Shown one piece after another: positions 1 through 8,365 of a stretch of 64,000 nucleotides of DNA; position 1 is the first letter of the stretch, and each line of letters begins with the position of its first letter. The stretch lies in NCBI RefSeq assembly GCF_030412015.1, contig NZ_JASNRD010000014.1, positions 62,001-126,000 of the forward strand, read 5' to 3'. The notes under the pieces are model-generated. The model did no database searches. It was given only the letters and a program-made list of their open reading frames with translations, and was not told the origin of the DNA. A program made the position numbers and the translations under genes. This DNA comes from Massilia sp. YIM B02763. Lineage in GTDB: Bacteria; Pseudomonadota; Gammaproteobacteria; Burkholderiales; Burkholderiaceae_D.

Positions 1-1
1 C

Positions 2-913
2 GTGGCGGCCGACCACCTGGGCCTGGACGGCGTCGACACGATCGAGGACCTGGCCCAGGTGAAGGCCGTGGTGCCGATGTCGGCGTCGCGCGCCGTCGTG
101 CTCAATGCGGAGGATCCGCTGTGCGTGGCCATGGCGCGCCGCATCCACCCGGACGTCGAGATCGTCTACTTCGCGATGGAGGCCGACAATCCCGTGCTGC
201 TGCGCCACCTGGAAGAGGGCGGCCGCGCCACCTATTTCCAGGACAACGCCATCGTCGTCGCCGACGCGACCTACCACCAGGAGCTGCTGCGCGTGGAATC
301 CATGCCCATCGCCTTCGGCGGCCGCGCGCGCTACAACATCGCCAACGCGCTGGCCGCGGCGGCGGGCCTGATGGCGTCCGGTTTCACCAACCTCCAGATC
401 GCGACCGGCCTGTCGACCTTCGTCAGCGACGGCAAGACCAATCCGCTGCGTACCAACGTGTTCGACGTGCGCGGCGTGACGGTCATCGTCGACTATGCGC
501 ACAACAAGGCGGCGTATTCCGCCCTCGTCGAGATGGCGCGCGCGCTGCTGCCGGGCCAGTTGGTCGGCATCGTCACGGCGCCCGGCGACCGGCGCGACGC
601 CGACCTGATGGACGTGGGCCGCGTGTGCGGGGCCGGCTTCGACGAACTGGTCGTCTACGATTCGGCGCCGCGCGGCCGGCCCGCTGGCGAGGCCGTGGAC
701 CTGATCCTGCGCGGCGCCGAGGAAGTGGTCGGCGTGTCGGACACGCTGCGCCGCGAACTGGACGTGGGCAAGGCGGTGCGCCTGGGCCTGTCGCTGTGCG
801 AACGGGGCGACGTGCTGGTGTTCGCCTGCGGTTCCTCGCTGGACGTGTTCGTGGAAGCGATCCGGGAGATGGATCCGGAGAGTGCGCAAAAGATCGCGGC
901 GCAGGTGGGATAA
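2..913 (+). CDS. Cyanophycin synthetase, C-terminal part (5' end outside window)
   Basis: Only the last 303 residues are in the window. They form the end of the Mur-ligase-like domain of a cyanophycin synthetase, which adds Asp and Arg alternately to the cyanophycin polymer using ATP. The opening AADHLGLDG matches the same motif (SADHLGLDG) in the complete synthetase encoded at 1086-3683, and the conserved DYAHN and APGDRRD motifs follow at about residues 163 and 198. The two proteins are clearly paralogous but well diverged (for example FVSDGKTNP here against FVSDWKHNP there). The pair fits the CphA/CphA' arrangement known in betaproteobacteria, but which one this is cannot be decided without the N-terminal half. 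It is convergent with the cphA operon and ends at a strong terminator. Confidence 0.9.
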   Translation: MAADHLGLDGVDTIEDLAQVKAVVPMSASRAVVLNAEDPLCVAMARRIHPDVEIVYFAMEADNPVLLRHLEEGGRATYFQDNAIVVADATYHQELLRVESMPIAFGGRARYNIANALAAAAGLMASGFTNLQIATGLSTFVSDGKTNPLRTNVFDVRGVTVIVDYAHNKAAYSALVEMARALLPGQLVGIVTAPGDRRDADLMDVGRVCGAGFDELVVYDSAPRGRPAGEAVDLILRGAEEVVGVSDTLRRELDVGKAVRLGLSLCERGDVLVFACGSSLDVFVEAIREMDPESAQKIAAQVG

Positions 914-929
914 GGAAGATCGGCAATGA

Positions 930-966
930 AAAGCCGCCCGTGCTTGCGCAGGGGCGGCTTTTTTTG
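930..966 (+). terminator. Rho-independent terminator after cyanophycin synthetase
   Basis: A GC-rich hairpin (AAGCCGCCC pairing with GGGGCGGCTT) is followed by a run of seven T, 17 bases after the stop codon. On the other strand the hairpin is followed by only four T, so it may work weakly for the converging cphA operon too. Confidence 0.85.
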
Positions 967-985
967 TGACGCAACCGTTAAAAGA

Positions 986-1071
986 CGTCGCCCCCACGCA
1001 GGCGGGGACCCAAGTTCCGCGCGCGCCATCGCTGCGCATGAAAACCGGGTCCCTGCCTGCGCAGGGACGAC
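986..1071. repeat. Family A palindromic intergenic repeat, copy A1
   Basis: Two arms of about 28 nt (start CGTCGCCCCC, end GGGACGAC) form an imperfect inverted repeat around a variable centre. The same element recurs at 18928, 21981, 26764, 29614 and 49438. This copy sits between the two converging cyanophycin synthetase genes. Confidence 0.85.
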
Positions 1072-1085
1072 ATGTCGGCGTTAAC

Positions 1086-3683
1086 TCAGACCGCTTCGGC
1101 CGCAATCCTGCGCGCCGTCTCCGGCGACGTCGGCCGGATCGCCTCCGTCAGTTCCGTGATCGACGAGCCGCAGCCGAACACCAGCACGTCGCCGGGCTCG
1201 CAGCGCGCCAGCCCGGCGCGGATCGCCTTGTGCACGTCCAGCTCCACCTGCAGGTGGTCGGCCTCGAACTTGGCCAGTTGCGCGCCCTGCACCAGCAGCT
1301 GGGACACGGCGCCGGAGGCGCGGCCGCGGTTCTCCGTCTCGTAGACGACCAGCTCGTCGAAGCCGGCGGCGCAGGTCGCGCCGATGTCGACCAGGTCGCC
1401 GTCGCGGCGGTCGCCCGGCGCGGCGACGACGCCGACCAGGCGGCCCGGCGTCATCGCGCGCGCCGTCTCGGCCAGCGCGGCGTAGGCGGCCGCATTGTGG
1501 GCGTAGTCGACGATGACGGTAACGCCGTCCACGTCGAAGACGTTCGAGCGCAGCGGATTATGCTTCCAGTCCGAGACGAAGGTGCGCAGGCCGTCGGCGA
1601 TTTCCAGGTTGCCGAAGCCGGTCGCGGCCAGCGCCGCCGCCGCCGCCAGGCTGTTTGCGATGTTGTAGCGGGCCGCGCCCTTGAGGGTGACGGGCATGGT
1701 GCGCACGTCCAGCAGCGCTTCATGGCGGCTGGCGCCGGCCAGCACGATGCTGTTGTCCTGCAGGTACACGGCGCGGCCGCCTTTTTCCAGGTGGCGCAGC
1801 AGCACAGGGTTGTCGGCGTCCAGCGCGAAGTACAGCACCTCGACGCCCGGATCCAGCTGGCCGGCCATCGCCACGCAATGGTCGTCCTCGGCATTCAGCA
1901 CGACGGCGCGGCGCGCGCGCCGGGCGATGACGCTCTTCACGCGCGCCAGCTCCTCGACGCTGTCGATGCCGTCCAGGCCCAGGTGGTCGGCGGAGACGTT
2001 CAGGACGACGGCGACGTCGCACTGGTCGTAGGCGAGGCCGCGCTTGAGCAGGCCGCCGCGCGCCGTCTCCAGCACGGCGAAGTCAACGTCGGGGCTGGCG
2101 AGCACGGTGCCCGCCGAGCGGTAGCCCGTGCAATCGCCCTTGACGATGCGGTCGCCGTCGATGAACACGCCCTCGGTCGTGGTGACGCCCGTGCGCAGGC
2201 CGGCCATGCGGGCTGCGTGGGCCACCAGCAGCGTGGTCGTGGTCTTGCCGTTGGTGCCCGTGACGGCCACGACGGGGATGCGGCCGTCGTCCTGGCCGAA
2301 CAGCGCCTCGACGATGGCGTCGCCGGCGTCGCGCGGCGTGCCGCGGCTCGGGTACTGGTGCATGCGGATGCCGGGCGCGGCGTTGACTTCGATGATGCCG
2401 CCGTCCTGTTCGCGCAGCGGCAGCGCGATGTCCTGGCACACGATGTCGATGCCGGCCACGTCCAGGCCGATGGTGCGCGCGGCGCGGATGCAGATGTCGC
2501 GGGTTTCCTCCGGCAGCAGGTCCGTGACGTCTTCGGCGGTGCCGCCGGTGGAGAGGTTGGCGTTGCCGCGCAGCTCGACCACGGCGCCTGCCGGCGGCAC
2601 GGCGTCCAGGTCGTAGCCCTGCTTGGCCAGGACGTCCAGCGCGACGTCGTCGAGCGGGATTTTCGTGAGGATGTTGGTGTGGCCGGCGCCGCGCGCCGGA
2701 TTGGCGTTTTCCAGCTCGACCAGCGCGCGCACGGTGGAGACGCCGTCGCCCACCACGTGCGGCGGGCGGCGCCAGGACGCGGCGGCGACCTTGCGGCCCG
2801 TGACGAGCACGCGGTAGTCGCGGCCTTGCAGGTGTTCCTCGACGATGATGCGGCGGCCGTACTGGCGCGCGAAGTCGTAGGCGCGCTCGACCTCCTCGGG
2901 CGTCGCGCAGTTGACGGTCACACCCTTGCCCTGGTTCGCGTCGAGCGGCTTGACGACGACGGGGCCCTTCATGCGGCGCGCCACGCGCAGCGCCTCGGCC
3001 AGCGTGGCGACGGTGGAGCCGCCCGGCACCGGCACGCCGGCCTGGTCGAGCAGGGTCTTGGTCAGCTGCTTGTCGCTGGCGATGCCCACGGCGATGTGGT
3101 TCGACGCGCCCGTGATGGTGGCCTGCAGGCGCTTCTGGCGGCTGCCCCAGCCGAGCTGGAACAGGTTCGCATCCTCGGTCAGGCGCAGGCTCGGGATGCC
3201 GCGCTTGTGCGCGGCGGCCAGCACGGCACCCGTGCTGGTGCCGATCGCGTGGCGGTGCGCCGTGTCGCGCAGTTCGTCCAGCAGCGCTTCCAGGTCCGGT
3301 GCGTCGTGGCGGACGCAGGCCTCGATCAGCGTGCGCGCCGCATCCAGGGCGGCGCGCGCGACCTGCTCGATGGCGTAGCCGCAGGCGATGCGTACCTTGT
3401 CCGGGCGGGCCTGGTCTTCGTGCGTCTGGCTGAAGGCGCCGGGCGCGCCGGCCAGGCGCTGCAATTCCATCAGCACGGGTTCCAGGGCATCGTGCGGGGC
3501 CTGGCAGGCGGACAGGCGCGCGGACGCTTCCGGGGGCATGCCGGGCAGCAGGGCCAGCAGGCGAGCGCCGAGGCCGGCGACGCCGGCGTCGTGTGCCGAC
3601 GCGGCGTCGACCACGACCAGCATGCAGGGCGTCGCGGCGTACAGGTTCGGGCCGCGCAGGAAGCGTTGTTCAGTGATTCTCAT
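1086..3683 (-). CDS. cphA: Cyanophycin synthetase
   Basis: Complete 865-residue enzyme that makes cyanophycin (multi-L-arginyl-poly-L-aspartate), a cytoplasmic nitrogen and carbon store, from Asp, Arg and ATP. The N-terminal domain begins MRITEQRFLRGPN; an ATP-grasp domain spans about residues 200-450 (KPLDANQGKGV near 245, EVNAAPG near 432); a Mur-ligase-like domain begins with the P-loop TGTNGKTTTT at 475-484 and contains DYAHN and GAPGDRRD-type motifs towards the C-terminus. The length matches the family (about 870). The start is set by a 4-nt ATGA overlap with the cphB stop codon; an in-frame extension upstream lies inside cphB and is not real. It is the last gene of the iaaA-cphB-cphA operon. 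Confidence 0.95.
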   Translation of the reverse strand: MRITEQRFLRGPNLYAATPCMLVVVDAASAHDAGVAGLGARLLALLPGMPPEASARLSACQAPHDALEPVLMELQRLAGAPGAFSQTHEDQARPDKVRIACGYAIEQVARAALDAARTLIEACVRHDAPDLEALLDELRDTAHRHAIGTSTGAVLAAAHKRGIPSLRLTEDANLFQLGWGSRQKRLQATITGASNHIAVGIASDKQLTKTLLDQAGVPVPGGSTVATLAEALRVARRMKGPVVVKPLDANQGKGVTVNCATPEEVERAYDFARQYGRRIIVEEHLQGRDYRVLVTGRKVAAASWRRPPHVVGDGVSTVRALVELENANPARGAGHTNILTKIPLDDVALDVLAKQGYDLDAVPPAGAVVELRGNANLSTGGTAEDVTDLLPEETRDICIRAARTIGLDVAGIDIVCQDIALPLREQDGGIIEVNAAPGIRMHQYPSRGTPRDAGDAIVEALFGQDDGRIPVVAVTGTNGKTTTTLLVAHAARMAGLRTGVTTTEGVFIDGDRIVKGDCTGYRSAGTVLASPDVDFAVLETARGGLLKRGLAYDQCDVAVVLNVSADHLGLDGIDSVEELARVKSVIARRARRAVVLNAEDDHCVAMAGQLDPGVEVLYFALDADNPVLLRHLEKGGRAVYLQDNSIVLAGASRHEALLDVRTMPVTLKGAARYNIANSLAAAAALAATGFGNLEIADGLRTFVSDWKHNPLRSNVFDVDGVTVIVDYAHNAAAYAALAETARAMTPGRLVGVVAAPGDRRDGDLVDIGATCAAGFDELVVYETENRGRASGAVSQLLVQGAQLAKFEADHLQVELDVHKAIRAGLARCEPGDVLVFGCGSSITELTEAIRPTSPETARRIAAEAV

Positions 3684-4591
3684 GAGATCGGATTCCGTTT
3701 CGTTACATTTTCCAAAAACTCGAGCAGCGGCGCCGGGATGCGGCGCGCGCCTTCTTCTCGCGCGGCATGCGGCAACACGTACTTGCTGCCGGAGGGCAGC
3801 AGGTGCAGGCGCACGTCGATCAGTTCGGGGGTTTCGTTGTTGGCGATCTCGGCGACGTTGGACTCCATCGAGCGGCCGTCGACGATGGTGACGGCGCCCT
3901 GGCCCAGCACCTCGATCCCGGCGCCGCGCTCGACGACGAGGGCCGTGTCCTCGTCGATGCCGATGCCCTGCAGGTAGGGGTTCTGCGCGACCACCGTCAA
4001 CAGGCGCGACAGGCGCTGGCGTTCCGAGAAGTGCTGGTCGATCACGACGCGGTGCAGGAATCCCAGGCCCGCGCCCAGGCTCACCGAACCTTTTTCCGGA
4101 TGCAGCTCGACGCGTCCCGTGGCCAGCATGTGGCCGGACATCGCGGAAGCGCCCGCGCTGGTGCCGCCGATGCAGGCGCCGCGCAGCTTGAGGGCGGCGT
4201 GCATCTCCGCGTCCAGCGCCGTGCCGCCGATGATGGCGAGCAGGCGCTTCTGGTCGCCGCCCGTCATGAAGATGCCGGTGGCGTCGACCACGTCGCGGAT
4301 GTGCTCCTCGTTGTTGGCATCCTGGCGGCTGGCCAGGTGCAGGTGGACGTGGCGCCGCACGCCAAGGTCGGCGAAGGCCTTGTCGTAGGTTTCCCACATG
4401 TCGTCGGCGACCGCGCTGGCCGCCGTGATCACGACGATCTTCGCATCGGCGCCGCCGGACAGCTCGACGAAGCGCTTCAGGATCTCCATGTCGTGCTGCT
4501 TGTCCTCGTGCCCGCCGATGATCACGAGGTGGCCGTGGCTGGTCGCCAGGCGGGCGGCCCGGTCCTGCATGTCCTGGTCTTGCGTCGTCAT
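3680..4591 (-). CDS. cphB: Cyanophycinase
   Basis: 303-residue serine exopeptidase of family S51 that cuts cyanophycin to beta-Asp-Arg dipeptides in the cytoplasm. The nucleophile elbow GGTSAGAS places the catalytic serine at residue 145; FMTGGDQKRL (about 108-117) and the HFSERQRLSRL segment are typical of the family. Its start codon overlaps the iaaA stop and its stop overlaps the cphA start, both by ATGA, so translation of the three genes should be coupled. Making and breaking enzymes in one transcript implies that flux through the store is set by metabolites rather than by separate promoters (inference). Confidence 0.95.
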   Translation of the reverse strand: MTTQDQDMQDRAARLATSHGHLVIIGGHEDKQHDMEILKRFVELSGGADAKIVVITAASAVADDMWETYDKAFADLGVRRHVHLHLASRQDANNEEHIRDVVDATGIFMTGGDQKRLLAIIGGTALDAEMHAALKLRGACIGGTSAGASAMSGHMLATGRVELHPEKGSVSLGAGLGFLHRVVIDQHFSERQRLSRLLTVVAQNPYLQGIGIDEDTALVVERGAGIEVLGQGAVTIVDGRSMESNVAEIANNETPELIDVRLHLLPSGSKYVLPHAAREEGARRIPAPLLEFLENVTKRNPIS

Positions 4592-5505
4592 TGCTGGATG
4601 ATCCTTGCCTGCGGCATGTCGCGGTTGGAGAAGGAACCCGCCTCGGTCTTGCTGACGGCGATCAGGCCGACGGGCACGGCCGGGTCGAACAGCCCGATGC
4701 CGCGTTCCAGCGCCTGCTGCAGCGGCATGCCGTCCTCGATCCAGCCGTAGACGGTGCGCGCCAGCAGGTGGCGCACGATCTGTTCGCCGATGCCGGTCGC
4801 GGCGACGGCGCCGGCCGGGCCGGCATAGAAGCCGCTGCCGATGATGGGCGTGTCACCCACGCGGCCGAGCAGGGACGGCGCCGAGCCGCCCGTGGACAGC
4901 GCCACGGCGAAGTGGCCGTCGGGGCCGCGCACGACGGCGCCGACGGTGTCGCAGGCCGCGTTTTCCGGCAGGTCGAGCGGCGTCTGGTAGTTCCAGAAGC
5001 GCAGGAATGCCTTGGCCTGCGGGTCGATGCCGGGCATGGCGGGCAGGGAGCCGGCCAGTTCCTTGACGACCTTGGCGTGGGCGTCGCGCTGGCGCTGCGA
5101 GATCTCGGTGTGCACCGGATGCTGGATCGCGGCGGCGAAGCGGTTGGCGCCGTCGCCGGCGAGCAGCCAGTGCGGCGTGTCGGCCACGGCGCGCGCCAGC
5201 AGCACGGGATTCTTGACGCCCTGCACGCAGGCGACGGCGCCCAGCCGGCCCTTCGTGTCCATGATCGAGGCGTCCATCTCGACGGTGGCGCCGTCCAGGC
5301 ACAGCACGGAGCCCGTGCCTGCGTTGAAGCGGCCGTCGTCTTCCATGACGGCCACGGCCGCGATGGCGGCGTCCAGCGCGTCGGCGCTGATCGCCAGCTC
5401 TTGCGCGGCACGTTCGGCGGCGCGCTCGCAGCCGTCGTCGTAGTCGCGCGGGCTGCCGGCGCCGCCGTGCACGACGATCGCATATCCTTGTTGGGTAACG
5501 CTCAT
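4588..5505 (-). CDS. iaaA: Isoaspartyl peptidase / L-asparaginase (Ntn hydrolase)
   Basis: 305-residue precursor of an N-terminal-nucleophile hydrolase. The autocleavage site is ACDTVGAV, with Thr187 the predicted catalytic residue exposed after self-processing into two subunits. VHGGAG near the start and NAGTGS at 61-66 are family motifs. It splits beta-aspartyl dipeptides; next to cphB its likely substrate is beta-Asp-Arg released by cyanophycinase, so the operon encodes complete degradation to Asp and Arg. First gene of the operon; RBS GGAGAA lies just upstream of the ATG. Confidence 0.93.
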   Translation of the reverse strand: MSVTQQGYAIVVHGGAGSPRDYDDGCERAAERAAQELAISADALDAAIAAVAVMEDDGRFNAGTGSVLCLDGATVEMDASIMDTKGRLGAVACVQGVKNPVLLARAVADTPHWLLAGDGANRFAAAIQHPVHTEISQRQRDAHAKVVKELAGSLPAMPGIDPQAKAFLRFWNYQTPLDLPENAACDTVGAVVRGPDGHFAVALSTGGSAPSLLGRVGDTPIIGSGFYAGPAGAVAATGIGEQIVRHLLARTVYGWIEDGMPLQQALERGIGLFDPAVPVGLIAVSKTEAGSFSNRDMPQARIIQQ

Positions 5506-5530
5506 GTTTTTTTATTCTCCAATGCAGGGC

Positions 5531-5560
5531 CGGGCCACGTGACAAATAAAGTGTGGCCCG
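5531..5560 (-). promoter_or_regulatory. Hairpin in the leader of the cyanophycin operon
   Basis: A perfect 8-bp inverted repeat (CGGGCCAC / GTGGCCCG) with a 14-nt AT-rich loop lies 25 bases upstream of the iaaA start codon, immediately before its RBS. It could be an operator or a structured 5' leader. There is no T-run on the operon strand, so a terminator is unlikely. Role is inferred only. Confidence 0.35.
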
Positions 5561-5671
5561 GCGAATACCGCATTATGCAAAACATAAAAAATTTGAAACA
5601 TCGGTACCCTCGCCGTGTGGATGTAAGAGGCGGCTTACACGGATGGGGTCGTCGCCGGGCGGGAGCGGCGC

Positions 5672-6127
5672 TCAGCGCGCCGTCGTGGAGACGGCCCGCA
5701 AAGCCTGGCGCAACTCGTGCGCCACCTGGCGCTTGCGCGCGTCCGTGACGAATTGGCCGACCTCGACCTGCACACCGCGCGCTTCCAGCTGAACGAGCGC
5801 CCGTCCCGGTCCATCCGGCAGCAGGACGCGGGTAAGGCGCGGATCGAGGCGCGTGACGCGGCGGCGCTGGGCCTGCACGCACTCGACCACGAGGGCGCCG
5901 TCCGACAGGGCGATGCGCTCGTGGTCGGTGGCATGCCGTGCATACAACAGCAGTGCGAGCCCGACGGCGGCCAGCTCGGCCAGGCTGAAGGCGAGCACCA
6001 GCCAGACGCCGTTCACGAGGAAGGCGACGGCCACGGCGAGGGACACGGTGCAGACGGCGGCGTAGGCGAGGGCGACCTGGCGCGGCGTCAGGGAGCAGTT
6101 GCGCTGCAGAGTCCATTCGCGCTGCAT
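5672..6127 (-). CDS. DUF2244 family membrane protein
   Basis: 151 residues, start chosen at MQREWTLQRNCSL because the in-frame sequence upstream (to 6253) is intergenic in character. Two adjacent hydrophobic segments at about residues 17-60 predict two membrane helices, followed by a soluble C-terminal part rich in Arg (VTRLDPRLTRVLLPDG). This layout fits the DUF2244 family, often found beside cytochrome oxidase genes; no respiratory gene is nearby here. The biochemical function is unknown. It is divergent from the Hsp70-like gene at 6265. Confidence 0.7.
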   Translation of the reverse strand: MQREWTLQRNCSLTPRQVALAYAAVCTVSLAVAVAFLVNGVWLVLAFSLAELAAVGLALLLYARHATDHERIALSDGALVVECVQAQRRRVTRLDPRLTRVLLPDGPGRALVQLEARGVQVEVGQFVTDARKRQVAHELRQALRAVSTTAR

Positions 6128-6264
6128 GGTCGCCTCGCGCCGGGGGAAGGTAGGCCGATGATACTGCAAGCCGGGCGTGGCGGCGCGGCCTCGCGGACTC
6201 GGCGCCAGGTGCCGTCCGGCCCGGAATCTGCTACACTCTCGCCCCTTTTCCACGAGAGGCTTCC

Positions 6265-7515
6265 ATGGCGAACGCTTGCGGCGTCGACTTCGGCACGTCC
6301 AATTCCACCGTCGGCTGGGTACGCCCCGGCCATCCGACCCTCCTGACCCTGGAGGACGGCAAGCCGACCCTGCCTTCGGTCGTGTTCTTCAATGCCGACG
6401 AGGATGCGGTGCGCTATGGCCGCGCGGCCCTGGCGGACTACCTGGAGGGCTACGATGGCCGCCTGATGCGCTCGCTGAAGAGCCTGCTCGGCACGAGCCT
6501 GATGGAGGGGCAGACGGAGGTCGCCGGGCGCGCCTTGCCGTTCCGTCAACTGCTGGGCCACTTCATCGGCGAGGTCAAGCGCCGCGCCGAGCAGCAGGCC
6601 GGCCGCCCGTTCGACCATGCCGTGTTCGGCCGCCCCGTCTACTTCGTCGACGGCGATCCGGACGCCGACCGCCTGGCCGAGGACACGCTGGCCGACATCG
6701 CGCGCTCGGTGGGCTTCAAGGAGATCGGCTTCCAGTACGAGCCGATCGCCGCCGCGTTCGACTACGAGTCGCGCATCGGCGGCGAGGAGCTGGTGCTGAT
6801 CGCCGACATCGGCGGCGGCACCTCGGACTTCTCGCTGGTGCGCCTGGGGCCGGAGCGCGCCGGCCGTCCCGACCGCCGCGAGGATTTGCTGGCCAACGGC
6901 GGCGTGCACATCGGCGGCACCGACTTCGACAAATACCTGAGCCTGGCGAGCGTGATGCCCTTGCTGGGCTACGGCAGCCAGCTCGTGTCGGGCGCAGCGA
7001 TCCCGTCGAGCTATTATTTCAACCTGGCGACCTGGCACACGATCAACCAGGCCTATACCCGCAAGAGCGTCGCCCAGCTGGCCGAGCTCGTCCGCGACGC
7101 GGCCGAGCCCGACAAACTGCAGCGCCTGCGCCACCTGATCGACGAGCGCGCCGGCCACTGGCTCGCCATGCGCGTGGAGGAGGCCAAGATCGCGCTGTCC
7201 GACGCGCCCGAGGTCGTACTGGACCTGGACCGCCTGCGGCCGGCCGAGCAGCTGCGCATCGTGCGCGCCGGCTTCGACGAGGCCGCGGCCAGCCTCGTCG
7301 ACCAGGTCGGCGCCACCGTGCAGCAATTGCTGGCGGATGCCGGCGTGGCGGCGGGGCGGGTGGACACGGTATTCTTCACGGGGGGCTCGAGCGGCGTGGC
7401 CGCGCTGCGCGAGCGCATCGCCGCCATCGTCCCGGACGCGCGCCGCGTCGAGGGCGACCTGTTCGGCAGCATCGGCGCGGGCCTGGCGCTGGACGCCGCG
7501 CGCCGTTACGGCTGA
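6265..7515 (+). CDS. YegD-like Hsp70 family chaperone/ATPase
   Basis: 416 residues consisting of an actin-like nucleotide-binding domain only: GVDFGTSNSTV at residues 6-16 (phosphate 1), ADIGGGTSDFSLV at about 184-196 (phosphate 2) and FFTGGSSGV near 370 (adenosine). The C-terminal substrate-binding domain of DnaK is missing, as in E. coli YegD, whose substrate is not known. There are no DnaJ or GrpE partners in the window. It is followed 33 nt later by the exonuclease gene and may be cotranscribed with it. Confidence 0.85.
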   Translation: MANACGVDFGTSNSTVGWVRPGHPTLLTLEDGKPTLPSVVFFNADEDAVRYGRAALADYLEGYDGRLMRSLKSLLGTSLMEGQTEVAGRALPFRQLLGHFIGEVKRRAEQQAGRPFDHAVFGRPVYFVDGDPDADRLAEDTLADIARSVGFKEIGFQYEPIAAAFDYESRIGGEELVLIADIGGGTSDFSLVRLGPERAGRPDRREDLLANGGVHIGGTDFDKYLSLASVMPLLGYGSQLVSGAAIPSSYYFNLATWHTINQAYTRKSVAQLAELVRDAAEPDKLQRLRHLIDERAGHWLAMRVEEAKIALSDAPEVVLDLDRLRPAEQLRIVRAGFDEAAASLVDQVGATVQQLLADAGVAAGRVDTVFFTGGSSGVAALRERIAAIVPDARRVEGDLFGSIGAGLALDAARRYG

Positions 7516-7548
7516 GCCGCGCCGCACACCATCACAGAAAGGATCATC

Positions 7549-8181
7549 GTGTTCGAACGCCCCATCGTCATGCTCGACTTCGAGACCACCGGCCTGTCGC
7601 CGGACACGGGCGACCGTATCACCGAAGTGGCCGCGCTGCGCATCGCCGGCGGCGAGATCGTCGAGCGCTACGTCTCGCTCGTCAATTGCGGCGTGCGCAT
7701 CCCGTATTTCATCACCCAGCTGACCGGCATCACCCAGCAGATGGTCGACGGCGCGCCGCCGGCCGACGAGGTGGTGCCGGCGCTGCTGGACTTCATCGGT
7801 AGCGACACCCTGGCCGCCCACAACGCCAGCTTCGACGAGAAATTCCTCAAGGCCGAGGGGGCGCTGCTGGGCCGCGCTTGCCGCCACACGGGCCTGGTGT
7901 GTTCGCTGAAGCTGTCGCGCCGCGTGTTTCCGGGGCTGGCCAGCTACAAGCTGGGGCAGCTGTCGCAATCGCTGGGCATTGTGTTCGGCGGCCGCGCCCA
8001 CCGCGCCGAGGCCGATGCCGAAGCCGCGGCCCAGGTACTGCTGCACATCGGCCGCCACCTGGGCGAGTCCTACGGGCTGCACCGCGTCGCGCCCGAGCTG
8101 CTGGTGTCGCTCAACGGCGTGGCGGCCGCCAAGGTCCCGCGCTTCATCGACGCCTACGTCGCGAGCCGCTCCGGCCACTGA
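7549..8181 (+). CDS. DnaQ-like 3'-5' exonuclease (DEDDh)
   Basis: 210 residues with the exonuclease fold of the DnaQ/PolC group. Exo I is DFETTG (residues 10-15), Exo II is AAHNASFDEKFL (about 88-99) and Exo III is HRAEADAEA (about 149-157), giving a complete DEDDh acidic set. It begins with GTG, preceded by a good RBS (GAAAGGA at 7537-7543). Likely a stand-alone proofreading or RNA/DNA-trimming exonuclease; the polymerase III subunit is less likely because of its position and length. Confidence 0.85.
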   Translation: MFERPIVMLDFETTGLSPDTGDRITEVAALRIAGGEIVERYVSLVNCGVRIPYFITQLTGITQQMVDGAPPADEVVPALLDFIGSDTLAAHNASFDEKFLKAEGALLGRACRHTGLVCSLKLSRRVFPGLASYKLGQLSQSLGIVFGGRAHRAEADAEAAAQVLLHIGRHLGESYGLHRVAPELLVSLNGVAAAKVPRFIDAYVASRSGH

Positions 8182-8365
8182 CGCCGCCGGCGCCGGCGCG
8201 TGGGCGCTTTCGCCGCTGTCCATCCCCTCCCGATTGGTGCAGGTCAAATCCGCAGCCCTGCTCAAATTTAAACTTTTGGCAAGTATCGAGTGCATGGCAA
8301 GCCGCTTGGCGCGGTTCGCCGGCCTTGTCCGTCCGAGTTCAACCACGTCAGTCCGGAGAGCGAAC

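Noticed and set aside
966..3977. Open frame of about 1000 codons on the plus strand opposite cphA
   Set aside because: It is antisense to a well-conserved synthetase, rich in His, Arg and Ala as expected of the complement of high-GC coding sequence, and has no recognisable domain.
3684..4397. N-terminal extension of the cphA reading frame
   Set aside because: It lies within cphB in another frame; the ATGA overlap and the family N-terminus MRITEQRFLRGPN place the start at 3683.
7979..8365. Upstream extension of the Sel1 protein frame
   Set aside because: It overlaps the exonuclease gene; the ATG at 8366 has its own RBS (GGAGAG).
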